Counted from the stretch's first letter, positions 1-11,305 are shown. The stretch is DNA of 64,000 nucleotides from Capsicum annuum (GCF_002878395.1 NC_061121.1:11629416-11693415); one strand, 5' to 3'. The notes: generated from the letters alone by a model not told the origin. A program made the numbers and translations.

Positions 1-1148
1 ATGCCTGTCTCTTGGGGTTTTTCTCTGAATTAGTAAATTTTGTCCCCTTTCTGAACTCCTCCATGACAGCTTTTGCTACATTTCTTTCCACATGCTTTGC
101 TATTTGATTAATGTTTGAATAACTTTTTGTTTTTATACAATCTAATTGTCAGGTTAAGATAAAGAAAAAATAATTTGAAAAACGGTAAGTTGATTTTGAT
201 CATTATATATTAACGTCAATGTTTATTTAATAAAAAAATATACTATATATGTTGACATTTAATTTGTCCAACCTTTCTTTCAAGTCATCTCTTTGCACTT
301 CTAAATAATTTTGATAGATTAAAAAAAATATATGTATGATATTCCTATAATTAGGAGTTTATGAAAGTCCTGCAACTATTTGTATTTTTAAAACTAAGAA
401 TCATCGATATTGTTGTTGTTGTTGTTGTTGTTATCATCTACTACTATTTTGGTTATATTTTAAATTATCGTCGCATTTCCTAAACTTTCGCAAAAACAGA
501 CATTAATTTTTATCGAATGAGTATTTTGTGACATTTTTTTCTTTATAGACATTATCGTTTTATCGTGCAATTTTGTTTAAGTTATATATATTTTAGCATC
601 AAATGATTTTTTTCATTTATTTGGATATTTATAATATGTTTTTGTTAATTGTGTTATTTAAATTAATTTAGAAACCCCAAAGAACATAAGAAAAAAGATT
701 TTTTAAAACAGCCCATTTTATAATATTTTTAAAATTTGGCTCAATTTCCAGATATGACCCATAAAGCCCATATTTTCTATTCCCTTTTTCACCTCATTGC
801 CATGTAGACACCACGTTTGCGCCTCACAAGGCACCAAATAGTCACAACACACTCCCAACACATGCTTGGAACACATCTTCCACAATCAACACATGCCTCA
901 CCACATCTCTTGCTCTTATTAGTTGGTCAAACCCAATTAATTTCCAATCACCCTAAACTACCTTTTATACCCTCACTTATTCCACCTAAAATACCAACAA
1001 CACCCCTAAAACCCTAAAAACTAGGCCTAAGTTTCTCTCTTCTCAAAAAAAATAAAAAAATGCCTCTCTCTTTAAACACACGCGTCTTCTTCCTTTCTTC
1101 TGGGAGAAAAGCTGCAGCCTCCTTTCACCATGGCAAAGTTTACTTCTC
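1..1148. other. AT-rich non-coding flank left of G1
   Basis: No reading frame here has an ATG start and recognisable content. The stretch holds homopolymer runs and a pyrimidine- and CA-rich part from about 780 to 1120. It ends at the 5-bp target duplication CATTT (1149-1153) of the chromovirus. A short match (CAGCC-CCTTTCACCAT, about 1115-1132) recurs beyond the element at about 6569-6586, so this could be the interrupted 5' region of a former transcription unit. That is inference. Confidence 0.5.
410..433 (+). repeat. (TTG)n microsatellite
   Basis: About seven to eight TTG units. RTE LINE tails in this window end the same way, but the conserved pre-tail sequence found at 53640-53725 is absent here, so it is called a simple repeat. 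Confidence 0.8.
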
Positions 1149-1153
1149 CATTT

Positions 1154-1578
1154 TGTCAAGTTCCAAACAATTTAATCGAAATAAGCAGTAAAAAGTGGAA
1201 CAATTTTTTAAATTTTCTGATTAATAACTAAATTGCAAAAAACAAAAATACAATGAACTGAACCACTAAAATAACGTAAGAAACTAATCTAACAGGCCTC
1301 CATTGATAGCTTGGATCGGCAGAATAAGAAGAGATAGAAATTAGAGTGACAAAGAGAGAAAATGAGATTATGGAAGAAGGAAGAGAGGTGAGAAAAGTAC
1401 GGATACTTTCTGAATAGTCTCTCTCCTTAAGTTGGTTAGAACTTGTAACAAATATATGCTGTGCTGGCAGCTGACTTGGCAAAATCTAAGCCCTTGCGAC
1501 ATTTTTAATTAAAACTATTCCTGATCGTTCATTTTACTTTGTTGACATATTGTGTTATTCACTATACAGATCATCACA
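1154..1578 (-). repeat. G1 3' LTR (left copy)
   Basis: 425 bp, TG...CA ends (TGTCAAGTTCC to ATCATCACA). It aligns along its whole length with 5959-6382, with scattered substitutions and small indels. An 84-codon hydrophobic frame (1228-1482, minus) lies inside and is longer in the other LTR. Confidence 0.93.
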
Positions 1579-1592
1579 TACTCTTCCTCTGC
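1579..1592 (-). other. G1 polypurine tract
   Basis: Read on the minus strand this is GCAGAGGAAGAGTA, directly abutting the 3' LTR. That is the expected place for the plus-strand priming tract. Confidence 0.7.
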
Positions 1593-1604
1593 AAAACATC
1601 CTTG

Positions 1605-2205
1605 TCCTCAAGGATGAAATTCAGGAAATTTAGCTCATATGAAATCAAAATCCTCCCAGGTAGCCTCTTTGGGAGGGAGGTTGGACCACTGTATGAGCAC
1701 CTTCACAGCTGCAGCGTTGCCCTTCTTGATCATTTATCACTGCAGAACTGCCACTGGTTTCACTAAAAACTTTCCATCATATGTAGTCATTGGAAAAGTA
1801 GATTGAACCATCACTTTAGACCCTACCTTCTTCTTAAGTAAAGAGACATGAAAAACTGGGTGAACTTTAGCTTCAGCCGGCAACTGTAGTTATAAGAAAC
1901 CGGTTCAACCTTACTAATGATTTTGTAAGGGCCATAGTACTTGGAGCTGAGCTTTAAAACCTTCCTCAGAGCTATAGAGATTGTCGATAGGGATATAGCT
2001 TGAGATATACCATATCACCAACCTAAAATTCTCTCTCACTCCTCTGTAAATCATCATAATGCTTTATCCTCTCCTGAGCTTTAAGGAGATTGTCCTTCAG
2101 TAACTGTTGCATTTGCTGTCTTTTCATAATAACATCATTAACAACAGGCACAATGGTATCTAGTAAGGGACCCATCGATAGTTGAGAAGGGCAGTAACCA
2201 TACAA
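1605..2205 (-). pseudogene. G1 integrase C-terminus and chromodomain (decayed)
   Basis: The longest open piece (2023-2205) carries the region after the integrase core. Beyond several stops, the minus-strand translation near 1975-1800 shows the PVFHVSLLK signature of gypsy integrase C-termini. At about 1620-1700 it shows QWSNLPPKEATWEDFD, the conserved tryptophan-rich part of a plant retroelement chromodomain. In chromoviruses this domain follows integrase and is thought to steer insertion to marked chromatin. Stops interrupt the frame, so no product is expected. Confidence 0.8.
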
Positions 2206-2900
2206 AGCCTCAAATGGAGTGCATTATAAGCTAGTGTGGTAGTTAGTATTGTACCACCATTCAGCAAAATGAAGCCATAATTTCCATTGATGAGGTCTTT
2301 GACTTGTCATACATCTCAAGTAGTTCTCGATGCACCTATTAACTCTCTCGGCCTGTCCATCTATTTGAGGATGGTAGGCTAAGCTATACAGAAGCTAAGT
2401 CCCATTCAATTTGAAAAGAGCTTGCCAAAAGTGACTCATAAAGACTCTATCTCTATCAGAAATGATGGATTCAGGGGTACCATGGAGAGTATGAACTTTT
2501 TTCCAAAATATTTCAGCAACTTGTAAGGCAGTGAGAGGATAGGATAATGCTACAAAGTGAGCAGATTTTGTAAACCTATCAACCACCACAAAAATGATAT
2601 CCTTACCTTTAGACTTAGGCAACCCTTTAATAAAGTCCATACTTATATATTTCCATGACTGATCAGGGATGGGAAGGGGTTGTAGTAAGCCTGGGTAGGG
2701 CACATTCTCATCCTTTCTTTTCTGAAAAACATCACATTCAGACACTACTTGTATCACCATTTGCTTCATTAAGGGCTAATAAAAGAGTTGGGATAGTCTC
2801 TTAAGAGTACCAAGCTGCTCTGAGTGGCCACCTAAATTAGAATCATGAAAGATGTGAATCAATTGTAGATCAAACCTCCAGTTGATCCCACATATATCTT
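2206..2900 (-). pseudogene. G1 integrase core (decayed)
   Basis: The open piece 2395-2769 contains MDFIKGLPKSKGKDII and VVVDRFTKSAHF, the first catalytic aspartate region of DDE integrases, then ISDRDRVF with the second aspartate. After an in-frame stop the translation continues (about 2340-2395) with YHPQIDGQAERV, which carries the catalytic glutamate. All three acidic positions therefore survive although the frame is broken. Integrase would have inserted the element's cDNA into the chromosome. Upstream, toward 2900, the zinc-binding part is poorly preserved. Confidence 0.85.
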
Positions 2901-2960
2901 TCCCTTCTTCTTTAGTATTCCTGCACCAAAATGCCATAGAATAGGGTCAGAATTATCAAC

Positions 2961-3500
2961 TTAGAGTTGAGTTATCAACTCCATAGCTATGGGATCATCT
3001 TTATAGCTTTTCACAATATCTTGCACCCATAATGGAATTGTCAGACTTATTGCATTAAGATGAGCCTCATTAGTATGAACTACCCCTTCTTGTTGTCTTG
3101 AGAGAGCATCGGTTACTCTATTTTTTGTCCCCTTTTTATATTGTACTTCATAATCAAGTCCCAAAAGCTTAGTTAACCCCCTCTGTTGTACTATTGTAGT
3201 GACCCTTTGTTCCAACAAATATTTGAGACCATGATGGTCAGTCTTAACTACAAAGTGTTTATATTGCAAGTAATGTCTCCATTTGTCCACCGCATTAAGT
3301 AAAGCCATATATTTTTTCTCATAAATAGACTTATCTCTGTGTTTAGCAGCCAATACCTTACTAAAATAAGCTACAGGTTTGCCCTTTTGTAGAGAACAGC
3401 CCCAATCCCAGAATGACAAGCATCAGTTTTAACTATAAATTCTGTATTATAGTCCAGTAAAGCTAATACTAGAGTAGTAGACATTACTAAATTTAAGGCT
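2961..3500 (-). pseudogene. G1 RNase H domain
   Basis: Two overlapping frames (2961-3419 and the end of 3371-3871) cover this domain. Visible signatures are KTDACHSGIGAVL with the first catalytic aspartate, VAYFSKVLAAKHRDKSIYEK, KWRHYLQYKHFVVKTDHHGL and VTDALSRQQ. They are in the normal gypsy order. A frame break of uncertain size lies near 3371-3419. The domain would degrade the RNA strand during reverse transcription. Confidence 0.85.
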
Positions 3501-4260
3501 GAAAATGCTTGATCAGCTTCATCAGTCCATATAAAAGCATTTTTCTTTAATAGATCTTCCAAGGGTCTGCATATGCTCCCATAATTGGCTACATACTTCC
3601 TATAGTAACCTGTCAGTCCCAAGAAACCCCTAAGAGCCTTAACAGTGCAAGAAGTAGGCCACTCTATCATTGCTCCTACCTTAGCCGGGTCAGCAGATAC
3701 ACCCTCAGCAAAGATCACATGTCCTAAGTACACCTTGGATTGACCAAATGAGCATTTGGACCATTTTACATATAATGAATGGGATACTAATGTATTGAAC
3801 ACTAAGACCAAGTGCTCTACATGCTTATGCGACGACTTGTTGTACATAAAGATATCATCAAAAAATATCAATACAAACTTCCTGAGGTAAAGCTAAAATA
3901 CCTGATTCATGAGGGCTTGGAATATTGTTGGGTCATTGGATAGCCCAAAGGGCATCACCTTGAACTCATAATGACCCAGCCAACTCGTAAATCTATCTTC
4001 AAAAATATTATAGCTCTATGTAACTCATTAAGAAGATCATCCACAATGGGAATAGGGTACTTATCCTTCTCTGTAATTTCATTCAACCCCCTATAATCCA
4101 CACAAAACCTCCATGTTCCATATTTCTTTTTGACCAATAAAGCTGAAGATGAGAATGGGGATTCGCTGTGACTAATGATTCCATTAGTTAGCATCTCAGC
4201 AACTTGCTTCTCTAGTTCCTTCTTCTAGGAGTAATTATATCTGTAAGGTCTTAATCTTAC
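3500..4260 (-). pseudogene. G1 reverse transcriptase
   Basis: The open piece 3955-4194 has [34 protein letters not shown] and [10 protein letters not shown], the fingers region of gypsy RT. The piece 3371-3871 begins with IFFDDIFMYNKS, the catalytic box in the F-x-DD form common in plant gypsy elements, and continues into FLGLTGYYRKYV of the thumb and connection. The two pieces are separated by stops (about 3872-3954), so the enzyme is not made. Confidence 0.88.
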
Positions 4261-4382
4261 TGGTTCATCCCCAGGTTTCAAGTAATTGAGTGGTCTAAGT
4301 GTCTAACTGGAGGCAGAGTCTTAGGCTCCACAAATACTACCCGATACTTGTTGATTACTTTATGTATAGTGCCATCTATTAC

Positions 4383-4860
4383 CTATTGTTCTCTTGTTGT
4401 TTCACCCTCTAACATGAATAAATGAGCAATCAGAGTTTGTCCCTTCTTGATTAACTTGCCCATTGTACTGCCGCTGATCATACTCAGTCTTTCCTCCATT
4501 GGGATAGCATGTAATACTGTTTTATTATTTTTTCTGCCAATCATCACGCACCTCTTTTTATGATCAAACTTAATAGGATTGTATTTCTTCATCCAGTCGT
4601 TGCGCAAGACCAAGTCACAACCTCCTAGGTTGATAATTCTTAGGTCTTTCTTAAAAGGTTTACCCTCTATTTTCCAGCAAAACCCATGCAAGTAGTGTGA
4701 CACATCACATAGTTTCCATTAGCAACTGTGACTTTCATAGGGGCACCATATTCAGCTACATATCCTGTATCACTCACAACTTGCTCATCTATAAAACTAT
4801 GTGTACTACCTGAATCGATCAACACAACAAGGGTCCCGTTCTTCATTTAACCTTGAACAA
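4383..4860 (-). pseudogene. G1 aspartic protease
   Basis: At about 4796-4830 the minus-strand translation reads LIDSGSTHSFI, the retropepsin active site with its DSG triad intact. After a break the frame 4383-4703 carries NLGGCDLVLRNDWMKKYNPI, the second conserved block of plant gypsy proteases. The enzyme would process the Gag-Pol polyprotein. It is split by at least one stop or frame change near 4704-4730. Confidence 0.8.
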
Positions 4861-5028
4861 GTATGGAGTTCACACCTTGATTATTGCCAGAAAGTGCACT
4901 CAAACAAATAGCCTCTAACACTTCTTATTGTATCTCACCTTCAATAATAAGATCAGGTGGTTCAGGAATTTCTATTTCTTCAGGTGGTAATGTTTTTTCT
5001 TCATCTACCATGCAGTTAAGTTGCTTTG

Positions 5029-5935
5029 CTATACAGTTGTGCCCTGGAAAGTATTTCTCTCCACACTGAAACATAGTTTGTTAATCTTCCTATGTTCATA
5101 TACCTCAGGGCTAAGTCTGAAGGTGTTGGGTTTAGTAGTGTTCACAGTAGTAGGCCTCGAATAATTGGATCCAACCGATGCTGCAGTAGGCTTGACCACT
5201 ACTGGATCCTTCTTTTGAGCTGCTTCAATTGTCTTTTCCTGCAATCTAGCTTGTTCGATAGCTAATTTTAATGTAGTGGGTTTGAACATCTTAACCCCAA
5301 ATTTAATTTTCTTTTTCAGTGCTCCAATAAAACTAGAGAGGAAGTATGTCTCATTCAGGGCAGAACTCCTTATGATCATCTGAGCCTTCAAGTTTTTAAA
5401 CCTTCCTAGGAATTCCTCCACAGTTCTAGTTTGAGAGAGTTTGTTGAACTCCTCCATAACATACTCAATCAGAACTTCCCCAAATCGAATACACAATTTC
5501 TCCTTAAATTCAACCTATGAGACTACTCCCCTACTCAAAACAGGTGAGTTATACCAGGTTTCAGCTCCCATTCAAATATAGTGCAGCCCCTTCTACCTTC
5601 TGGTTATCAACAGTTTTATACAAATTAAAGTACCTCTTACACTTACGCAGCCATACCTTAGGTTCAGAGTCCTCGAAGCTAGGCAATTCTCATTTGGGAA
5701 GGGGAATAGGCAGTCGACCTCGAGCTTCCTACATAGGATTTTAGAGTAAACAATCCCTACCAGGATTTACAACCTCGGGAGCACGTTGAGGTGCCCTCTC
5801 CAGAGCTGTCAACCGATAGAAAATAAGCTCTAACGTACCCTTAATTCTAGCTTGTGTCTTATTGAGTTCCTCCAGACGTTCATCAAGTCTCAGTAACTTG
5901 TCGTCCAAGAGTTTAAATCAGGTTCCTTCAGCCAT
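5029..5935 (-). pseudogene. G1 gag
   Basis: The likely start is the ATG at 5935-5933, nine bases inside the primer binding site, followed five codons later by a stop. The next part is rich in charged residues (KLLRLDERLEELNKTQARIK), probably a short coiled coil. The main open piece 5029-5496 holds the retrotransposon Gag core (FNKLSQTRTVEEFLGRFKNL, SFIGALKKKIKFGVKMFKPT). A CCHC knuckle should follow near 5030-5075, but only the first cysteine is recognisable. Gag would form the particle shell. Confidence 0.82.
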
Positions 5936-5943
5936 TGAAACCT

Positions 5944-5956
5944 GGTTCTGATACCA
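5944..5956 (-). other. G1 primer binding site
   Basis: On the minus strand this reads TGGTATCAGAACC, two bases from the 5' LTR. It matches the usual complement of the 3' end of plant initiator tRNA-Met. Confidence 0.9.
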
Positions 5957-5958
5957 AT

Positions 5959-6382
5959 TTTCAAGTTCCAAACAATTTAGTCGAAATAAGCAGTAAAAAG
6001 TGGGACAATTTTTTGAATTTTCTAATTAATAACTGAATTGCAAAAAGCAAAAATACAACGAACTGAACCACTAAAATGATGTAAGCAACTAATCTAATGG
6101 GCCTCCAATGATAGCTTGGATGTGCAGAATGAGAAGAGATAGAAATTAGAGTGAGAAGGAGAGAGAAAAGCAGAATCTGGAAGAAGGAAGAGGTGAGAAA
6201 AGTACCGATAATTTCTGAATAGTATGTCTCCTCAAGTTGGTTAGAACTTATAATAAACATGTGTTGTGCTGGCAGCTGACATGGCAAAATCTAAGCCCTT
6301 ACGACCTTTTTAATTAAGATTATTCATGGCCTTTCATTTTAATTTATTGACATATTGTGTTTTCACTATACAGATCATCACA
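5959..6382 (-). repeat. G1 5' LTR (right copy)
   Basis: 424 bp, partner of 1154-1578. Its first bases are TTTC instead of TGTC, so the terminal TG is mutated. It contains a 108-codon hydrophobic frame (5961-6287, minus) that starts at the ATG equivalent to the one in the left LTR. Confidence 0.92.
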
Positions 6383-6387
6383 CATTT

Positions 6388-7808
6388 TGTGAAATAGCCA
6401 TATCAACCACATGAAGGACAAATTTCATCCAAATTCACGGCTGCCAACTCCAAAACGCCATGGTTGACTGATATTCAAAAAAAAAAAAATCAAGATCCCA
6501 CCTAAAAATGTGAAGCCCTAATATTTCTCTATAAATATGTGTTTGGAATCCATTTGGGGAGTTTTTTTCAGCCGCCCTTTCACCATTTAAGTCATCTCCA
6601 TTACATCTTGAAACTGTTGTTCTATCCTCTTCTTATGCTTAAAAACACTTTCAACTTTGCATTTTTTTGCTCTTTATTGGGCAAAGCTTCTCTTGGCTTT
6701 TTGTTTGAGTAGATTGTATCCACACCTTAGTTCACTGCACCCAGCAAGGTCAGTGGTTCCGTCTTTACATTTTGATTTTGGTGTTTGAAATTTATTCATA
6801 TTTGTTATGTATTATGAAAATGATATTAGTTTTCTTCGTTATGAGATTTAGATGTGATGAAAAAAAGTATTCAAGTCTTTGGTTCTTGATGTTGTTTCCC
6901 GCCAATAAATCAATTTGTTAAGCATGTTTATAAATTTCATATCTATAAATCAAAAGTGATTTGTTGTGTTGTATATGCGGAGAAATATCCTGCCGACGCA
7001 TTCTAATAGCGATACTTGACTTGCATCTCTACTTTTTGCAGGTATCATGCTTATGTGAGTTTTATTACCTTTAATGCTTAAATTGTATTGGTACATGCAG
7101 CCTCATTTTAATATTTGCTGTGCGTTTTGCCAGGAATTACATTAAAAATGAAATTACATGTTTCAGATTTCATACTCATACATATAGTTTAAAAGAAATC
7201 TTTTTTATTGTTTACTACTGCTAACTACAAGTCTACTCGCGGTATTTTTTTGTTGGGATATTGAATTTATTTAGGGATCAGGAATATAAGTTGTGGTACT
7301 CTGTTTCTTTACTTTTAGTTCTAGATAATGTTTTAAGATACTTATAATTTTAAAAGCTACACTGGGTATGTATGTTGTATAATTTTAAAAGCTAAAGGTT
7401 TAATCGTAATGTAGAGTAATGGCGGTCTATTGGGACTATCAAAATTATACCTTATGTTTCGGCCACATGAAAATGTGTGCTTTTCTCGTTACTTTGCGAA
7501 AGAATATGACTTGGTGTGTTGTCTCATTTATTCTCTTTCCTTCTCATATTTTATAAGTTAGAAGTGGTAACAGAGGTTTATTTCCTTCATTTGGTGTTAT
7601 TCCCAGGGCCTTCCTTCTGTTAAAATATTTTTCTCTCATGTTTAATGTGGATTAGGAAGCATGTTATATGGATGATTTGGTTAATTAGTTTAATATAACA
7701 TTGTATCTAGTTCTCTTGTATAGAAGAGAGACTTCCCACAGCATAAGTGTCGTTATATATTAGTCGTTAATTAATGAAATAAGTTTAACATTTTAAGATC
7801 CATGTTGT
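6388..7808 (+). other. Non-coding stretch with promoter-like start
   Basis: No supportable coding frame. A TATA box at 6530-6537 is followed by a pyrimidine-rich stretch, a possible splice donor (CAAGGTCAGT, near 6745) and a possible acceptor (TTTTTGCAGG, near 7040). That would suit a non-coding or 5'-UTR exon, but no coding exon follows and I could not match any known plant microRNA by eye. Confidence 0.3.
6530..6537 (+). promoter_or_regulatory. Candidate TATA box
   Basis: TATAAATA in TCTCTATAAATATG, with a pyrimidine-rich stretch about 30 bp downstream that could hold a start site. TATA-like strings are common in AT-rich DNA, so this is weak. Confidence 0.3.
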
Positions 7809-7816
7809 CTATGTGA

Positions 7817-8091
7817 AAGAGGCAGATCAGGATTTAAGGATACTGGGTGCTTAAAAAGTTTTAAAACTGAAAAAAGTAAACACCTCAATGAGATTCAAAC
7901 TCGGGGCCTCCTCCCAATGAAGCACCTTAAGATAAACCTAAATGCCAATGTGCCCAACCAACTTTTTGTTATAGTGGGTGCTTTTATATGTTTTATACCT
8001 ATTTTCATATATTTTCTATGTAATTTTACCTATTCCGCATTGAATTTAGTGGTGTCGGAGCACCCCAAATTTCTGTATAGGTCCGCCCCTG
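7817..8091. mobile_element. 275-bp hAT-type MITE
   Basis: The element is bounded by an exact 8-bp direct repeat CTATGTGA (7809-7816 and 8092-8099). Its ends are imperfect inverted repeats: AAGAGGCAGATC on the left, and GGTCCGCCCCTG on the right, which reads CAGGGGCGGACC on the other strand. An 8-bp duplication and CAGGGGCGGA-type ends fit hAT miniature elements. It encodes nothing; a 60-codon frame inside (7917-8099) runs into the flank and is chance. Confidence 0.75.
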
Positions 8092-8099
8092 CTATGTGA

Positions 8100-8817
8100 G
8101 CTCTTGTCTTGATGGGATTCGTCTCAGTTGCTAGTTATATGTATTAATTCGTGTTCAGTGTATCATCATCGACTTATTAAGTCGTGAATCCTTTGGCTGT
8201 TAAGAAGATGTTGATGTAAAAAATATGATTTGCTTGGACCTTGTATTGAAAAACATTCCATTAGTGCAGTGCTGCTAGTTTATTTTAGTCTTTTGATTAG
8301 TTAACTTGGGATACAAACATTTCAATACTTGTGAAAACTTACGGGAAGTACAATCGTCGTTATTTTATCCTCATCTCTCCCTAAGAAGTTTACTTAATGC
8401 ATACTGGGATATGTTAAACGAAATGCTTTGTTTTATTATGATTTATGATTCGCTGCAATTTATGTGATTATGTTGTTTTGTTGTAGTTTCTTTTATTGGT
8501 TTCTCTATGCACGTTTAATGTCGATTTCTCCTTTCTAATCCTTATCCTGTCAGATTTCTCCTTTCTAATCCTTATCCTTTTTCTTATTTCGCATATGCGT
8601 TTGGGAGCATGTTTGGGTTCTCATGACTTGACTTCTCTCTGTCCAAATCAGAGAAGCGAATAATAATTGCATTGTGCATTTTCGCTTAGCAGTCAAGTGC
8701 TTCCTTCCATTTTTAGGCTTATCCTTTCTTGTAGACAATTGTAATTATTTTCGTTTTAAATTTTTTTACATATTATTATTTTGACTTGGTGTTCTTATAT
8801 GTTACTTATTTGCATTA
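8100..8817. other. Non-coding spacer
   Basis: T-rich spacer without a supportable gene. It contains one 30-bp tandem duplication (8523-8582) and ends at the C1 target duplication GTGTG (8818-8822). Confidence 0.5.
8523..8582 (+). repeat. Tandem duplication, 2 x 30 bp
   Basis: GATTTCTCCTTTCTAATCC followed by TTATCC occurs twice in a row with a 30-bp period. Confidence 0.85.
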
Positions 8818-8822
8818 GTGTG

Positions 8823-9974
8823 TGTTAACAATTCGTGCTCTACTGATTATCTTATTTTCGCCTAACTGTTGCTTATCGATGGAACGTGTTTCACTGACGT
8901 GTTCCAAGGAAGCAGTAAAATAGAAAGTAAGAACATAATAATTTTTACGTGAAAAACACCCGGATCAAAAAGGTGTAAAAAATTACGACCTGTACCTCTA
9001 CAGGATTTAACCCCAACTTCACTAAATAACTCTAAGCCTCACTAACGACTGATTACAAAACTCTTGTAACCAACAAATAGGAATTATAAACTCTAATCTC
9101 TATAACTCAACAACTAGGAATTATAAACTCTAATTCCTTTGACTCAACAATTAGAAATTATAAACTCTAATTCCTAACTACAGACACACCTCCCAAGGTA
9201 TGCTTTCCCAAAGTCTCTGAGTTTTCCCCAACTCGAAGACTAGCTCTTAATTCAGTTTATAACACACTGAAACTAATATTAAATCAATAATTCAAACATA
9301 GTGAACAACTCTAAAAATAAACGCTAAAACTCTTAGCCGGATTCTATACTTAGGATCAAATTCTTCAACGTATTTCTTCAGTGATTGAGTAGCACTTCAT
9401 GAAGTCAATCTGTCGATTGTGCTTTTCTGCTTTGTAAGTGCGTGAATTATTCTGAATAATATATCTTCTATTTAAGCACAGCTCTTCAAAGAGTCATTCT
9501 TTATTTTAAACTCCTCTTTCAATCAAAACTCTCATTGCATAGAATTGTACTTCAAGTGAGACTCCTTCTTCAATTCCAACTCTTGTCTCCTTAGTGTTTT
9601 AGTCAAACTCCAACTCTCAAAAGAGTCCTTCAAATTATGCATTTTGCATAAACTTTTGCAATTTTCAGATTCTTTCTCCCTTTACACATAGGACTCTTAA
9701 GAATATGCTCAAAAGTGAAACTCCTTCTTCACATAGGACTCCTCTTTCAACTCAACTTGCTTTCCCTTATCATCAAGTGTTTGAATCAAATTCAACTTGT
9801 TCTATTCCCCACGTGATCATTAAGTTGAAATTTTCAGTTGCACTGATTTAACTCATTCTGATTTTAAATTATTTATACCGTAGACTGCACTCCTGAACTT
9901 GTCGGATCAGTGGAATATGTATATCAGCTTGTTTCATTCATATTGTCATTCATCTAAACTCCAAGGTTCCAACA
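8823..9974 (-). repeat. C1 3' LTR (left copy)
   Basis: 1152 bp, from TGTTAACAATTCGTG to AAGGTTCCAACA, aligned along its length with 13719-14860. Many small substitutions separate the two copies, so the insertion is not recent. Confidence 0.93.
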
Positions 9975-9990
9975 AATTCCCCTTTTCTGA
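9975..9990 (-). other. C1 polypurine tract, terminal copy
   Basis: Minus-strand sequence CATCAGAAAAGGGGAATT abuts the 3' LTR. This is the Sirevirus-like plus-strand primer. Confidence 0.85.
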
Positions 9991-10110
9991 TGATGACAAA
10001 TCTCTTGTCTTTGTACATTCAAACATCTTCACCTATAGGCACTAAAGTATAAAACACTAGAATGAAACAAGTTAGTCAATGGGTTATAAACATTGCACAA
10101 TCCTCTTATC

Positions 10111-10126
10111 TTCCCCCTTTTGGCAT
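10111..10126 (-). other. C1 second polypurine-tract-like copy
   Basis: Minus strand reads ATGCCAAAAGGGGGAAG, close in form to the terminal tract. Extra purine tracts upstream of the 3' LTR are described for Sireviruses. Confidence 0.6.
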
Positions 10127-10379
10127 CATCGAAAACTATTTCAATGCAATAATATACTAGCCAAAGTGATTTGTTATGCTATTCATGGCCACTGAGGCTA
10201 TCATCAAAACAATCAGACAAAGACTTTAGCCAACATAGTAATGTATTAAAGAGAGCAAAAATATGAGTCAATTTAGCAAAGATAACCATTTCATTTAACT
10301 ACCAGAGCATGTTCCACATTAAACCTAAGCTAGTACTGAACAAAGCAAAACAACTGATCATTAAAAAGGTATAAAAATG

Positions 10380-10975
10380 GGATATGGCTAAGGATACGAA
10401 TAGTGAGGAGCTGATGAGGAAGGTGGAACAGATGTTATCAACTGTGTCAATTGATGAATGACTTCTATATTTTCATCCCTTTCTCAATCAAGGTCAAGCT
10501 TCAAAGTCATGATCCTAGCCCGAAGGACCACTTATTCCGCTTCATGACTGTCAGATGCAGCTTCTAGTTCAGAATTTATCTCAACTAAATCATTTTTCTT
10601 ATCCTTTCTTTTTTGCAATGAGTTTTAGCCCTCCTTATTGAACCAGGTAGAGCAACATGATTCATTTGTTCAAAAACATCCATTGTTATTTGAAAAGTCA
10701 AACCTAAACTAGGACTAAGAAATCCTAAAAGATCTGAGCCAATTAAGAATTAAAAGGGAAAGCATGTCCCTTTTCATTATTCAGAAACATATGCTGCAAG
10801 TGATTGATGATCAATCTTGGAAAATCTATGGTACAAAACTGATATTTTGGTTGAGAAAGAAGAAGAATTTTCTGGTGTAGAGTTAACACATTAGTGCACA
10901 CCCATTTGGAGAGAATCAAAGAAAGTTTGGTCAACCAATTCATTAGCTTTATTAGACAATGAGAGGATGAAGTGT
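10380..10975 (-). pseudogene. C1 env-like region downstream of pol (decayed)
   Basis: Between the RNase H remnant and the purine tracts lies sequence whose best open piece (10743-10943) reads MNWLTKLSLILSKWVCTNVL and then FPRLIINHLQHMFLNN. Farther on, a charged stretch (NDLVEINSELEAASDSHEAE) precedes a serine/proline-rich tail (TSVPPSSSAPHYSYP). Position and style suit the extra env-like frame that many Sireviruses carry after pol, but I recognise no defined domain, signal peptide or membrane segment. Its function in the family is unproven. Confidence 0.45.
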
Positions 10976-11305
10976 GTGAAATTGAACAGGTGTGCTCAAC
11001 TGTTTCAACTTAGACAGCCTATGCTTATGTCAGTGTAGAACATACTTGATAAGAAGAACTTTGTGGTCACAATTGCTTGCTTGTACCTATTTTTCTGCAC
11101 AATTAAATACAAAATTAGGTTATAAAAGCCAAAAACCTGAAATTGGGACACACAACTAAATGTGCAAGACGGAATAGAATAACTTTTTAGCTAATAAGAT
11201 TAAGAAGAAAAATGATTATTCTAGTCAATCATTAAAATAAGAAAAATGATTATTCTAGCAATTTTAATCATCCCCAAGTCTAACCTATTCCTTTCAAAAT
11301 GCTCT

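Larger units (their letters stand above)
1154..6382 (-). mobile_element. G1: full-length but decayed Ty3/gypsy chromovirus
   Basis: A complete LTR retrotransposon structure on the minus strand. It has two LTRs of about 425 bp, an initiator-Met-type primer binding site beside the right (5') LTR, a purine tract beside the left (3') LTR, and a 5-bp target duplication CATTT at 1149-1153 and 6383-6387. Internal order read right to left is gag, protease, reverse transcriptase, RNase H, integrase, chromodomain, which is the Ty3/gypsy order. The chromodomain makes it a chromovirus. At 5.2 kb with short LTRs it would fit a compact clade such as Reina, but I did not prove the clade. Many stop codons and frame breaks make it non-autonomous now. 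Confidence 0.93.

Noticed and set aside
817..1017. 66-codon plus-strand frame
   Set aside because: It begins at TTG, not ATG, lies in CA-rich low-complexity DNA, and has no domain.
7917..8099. 60-codon hydrophobic frame
   Set aside because: It lies in a MITE and its target duplication.
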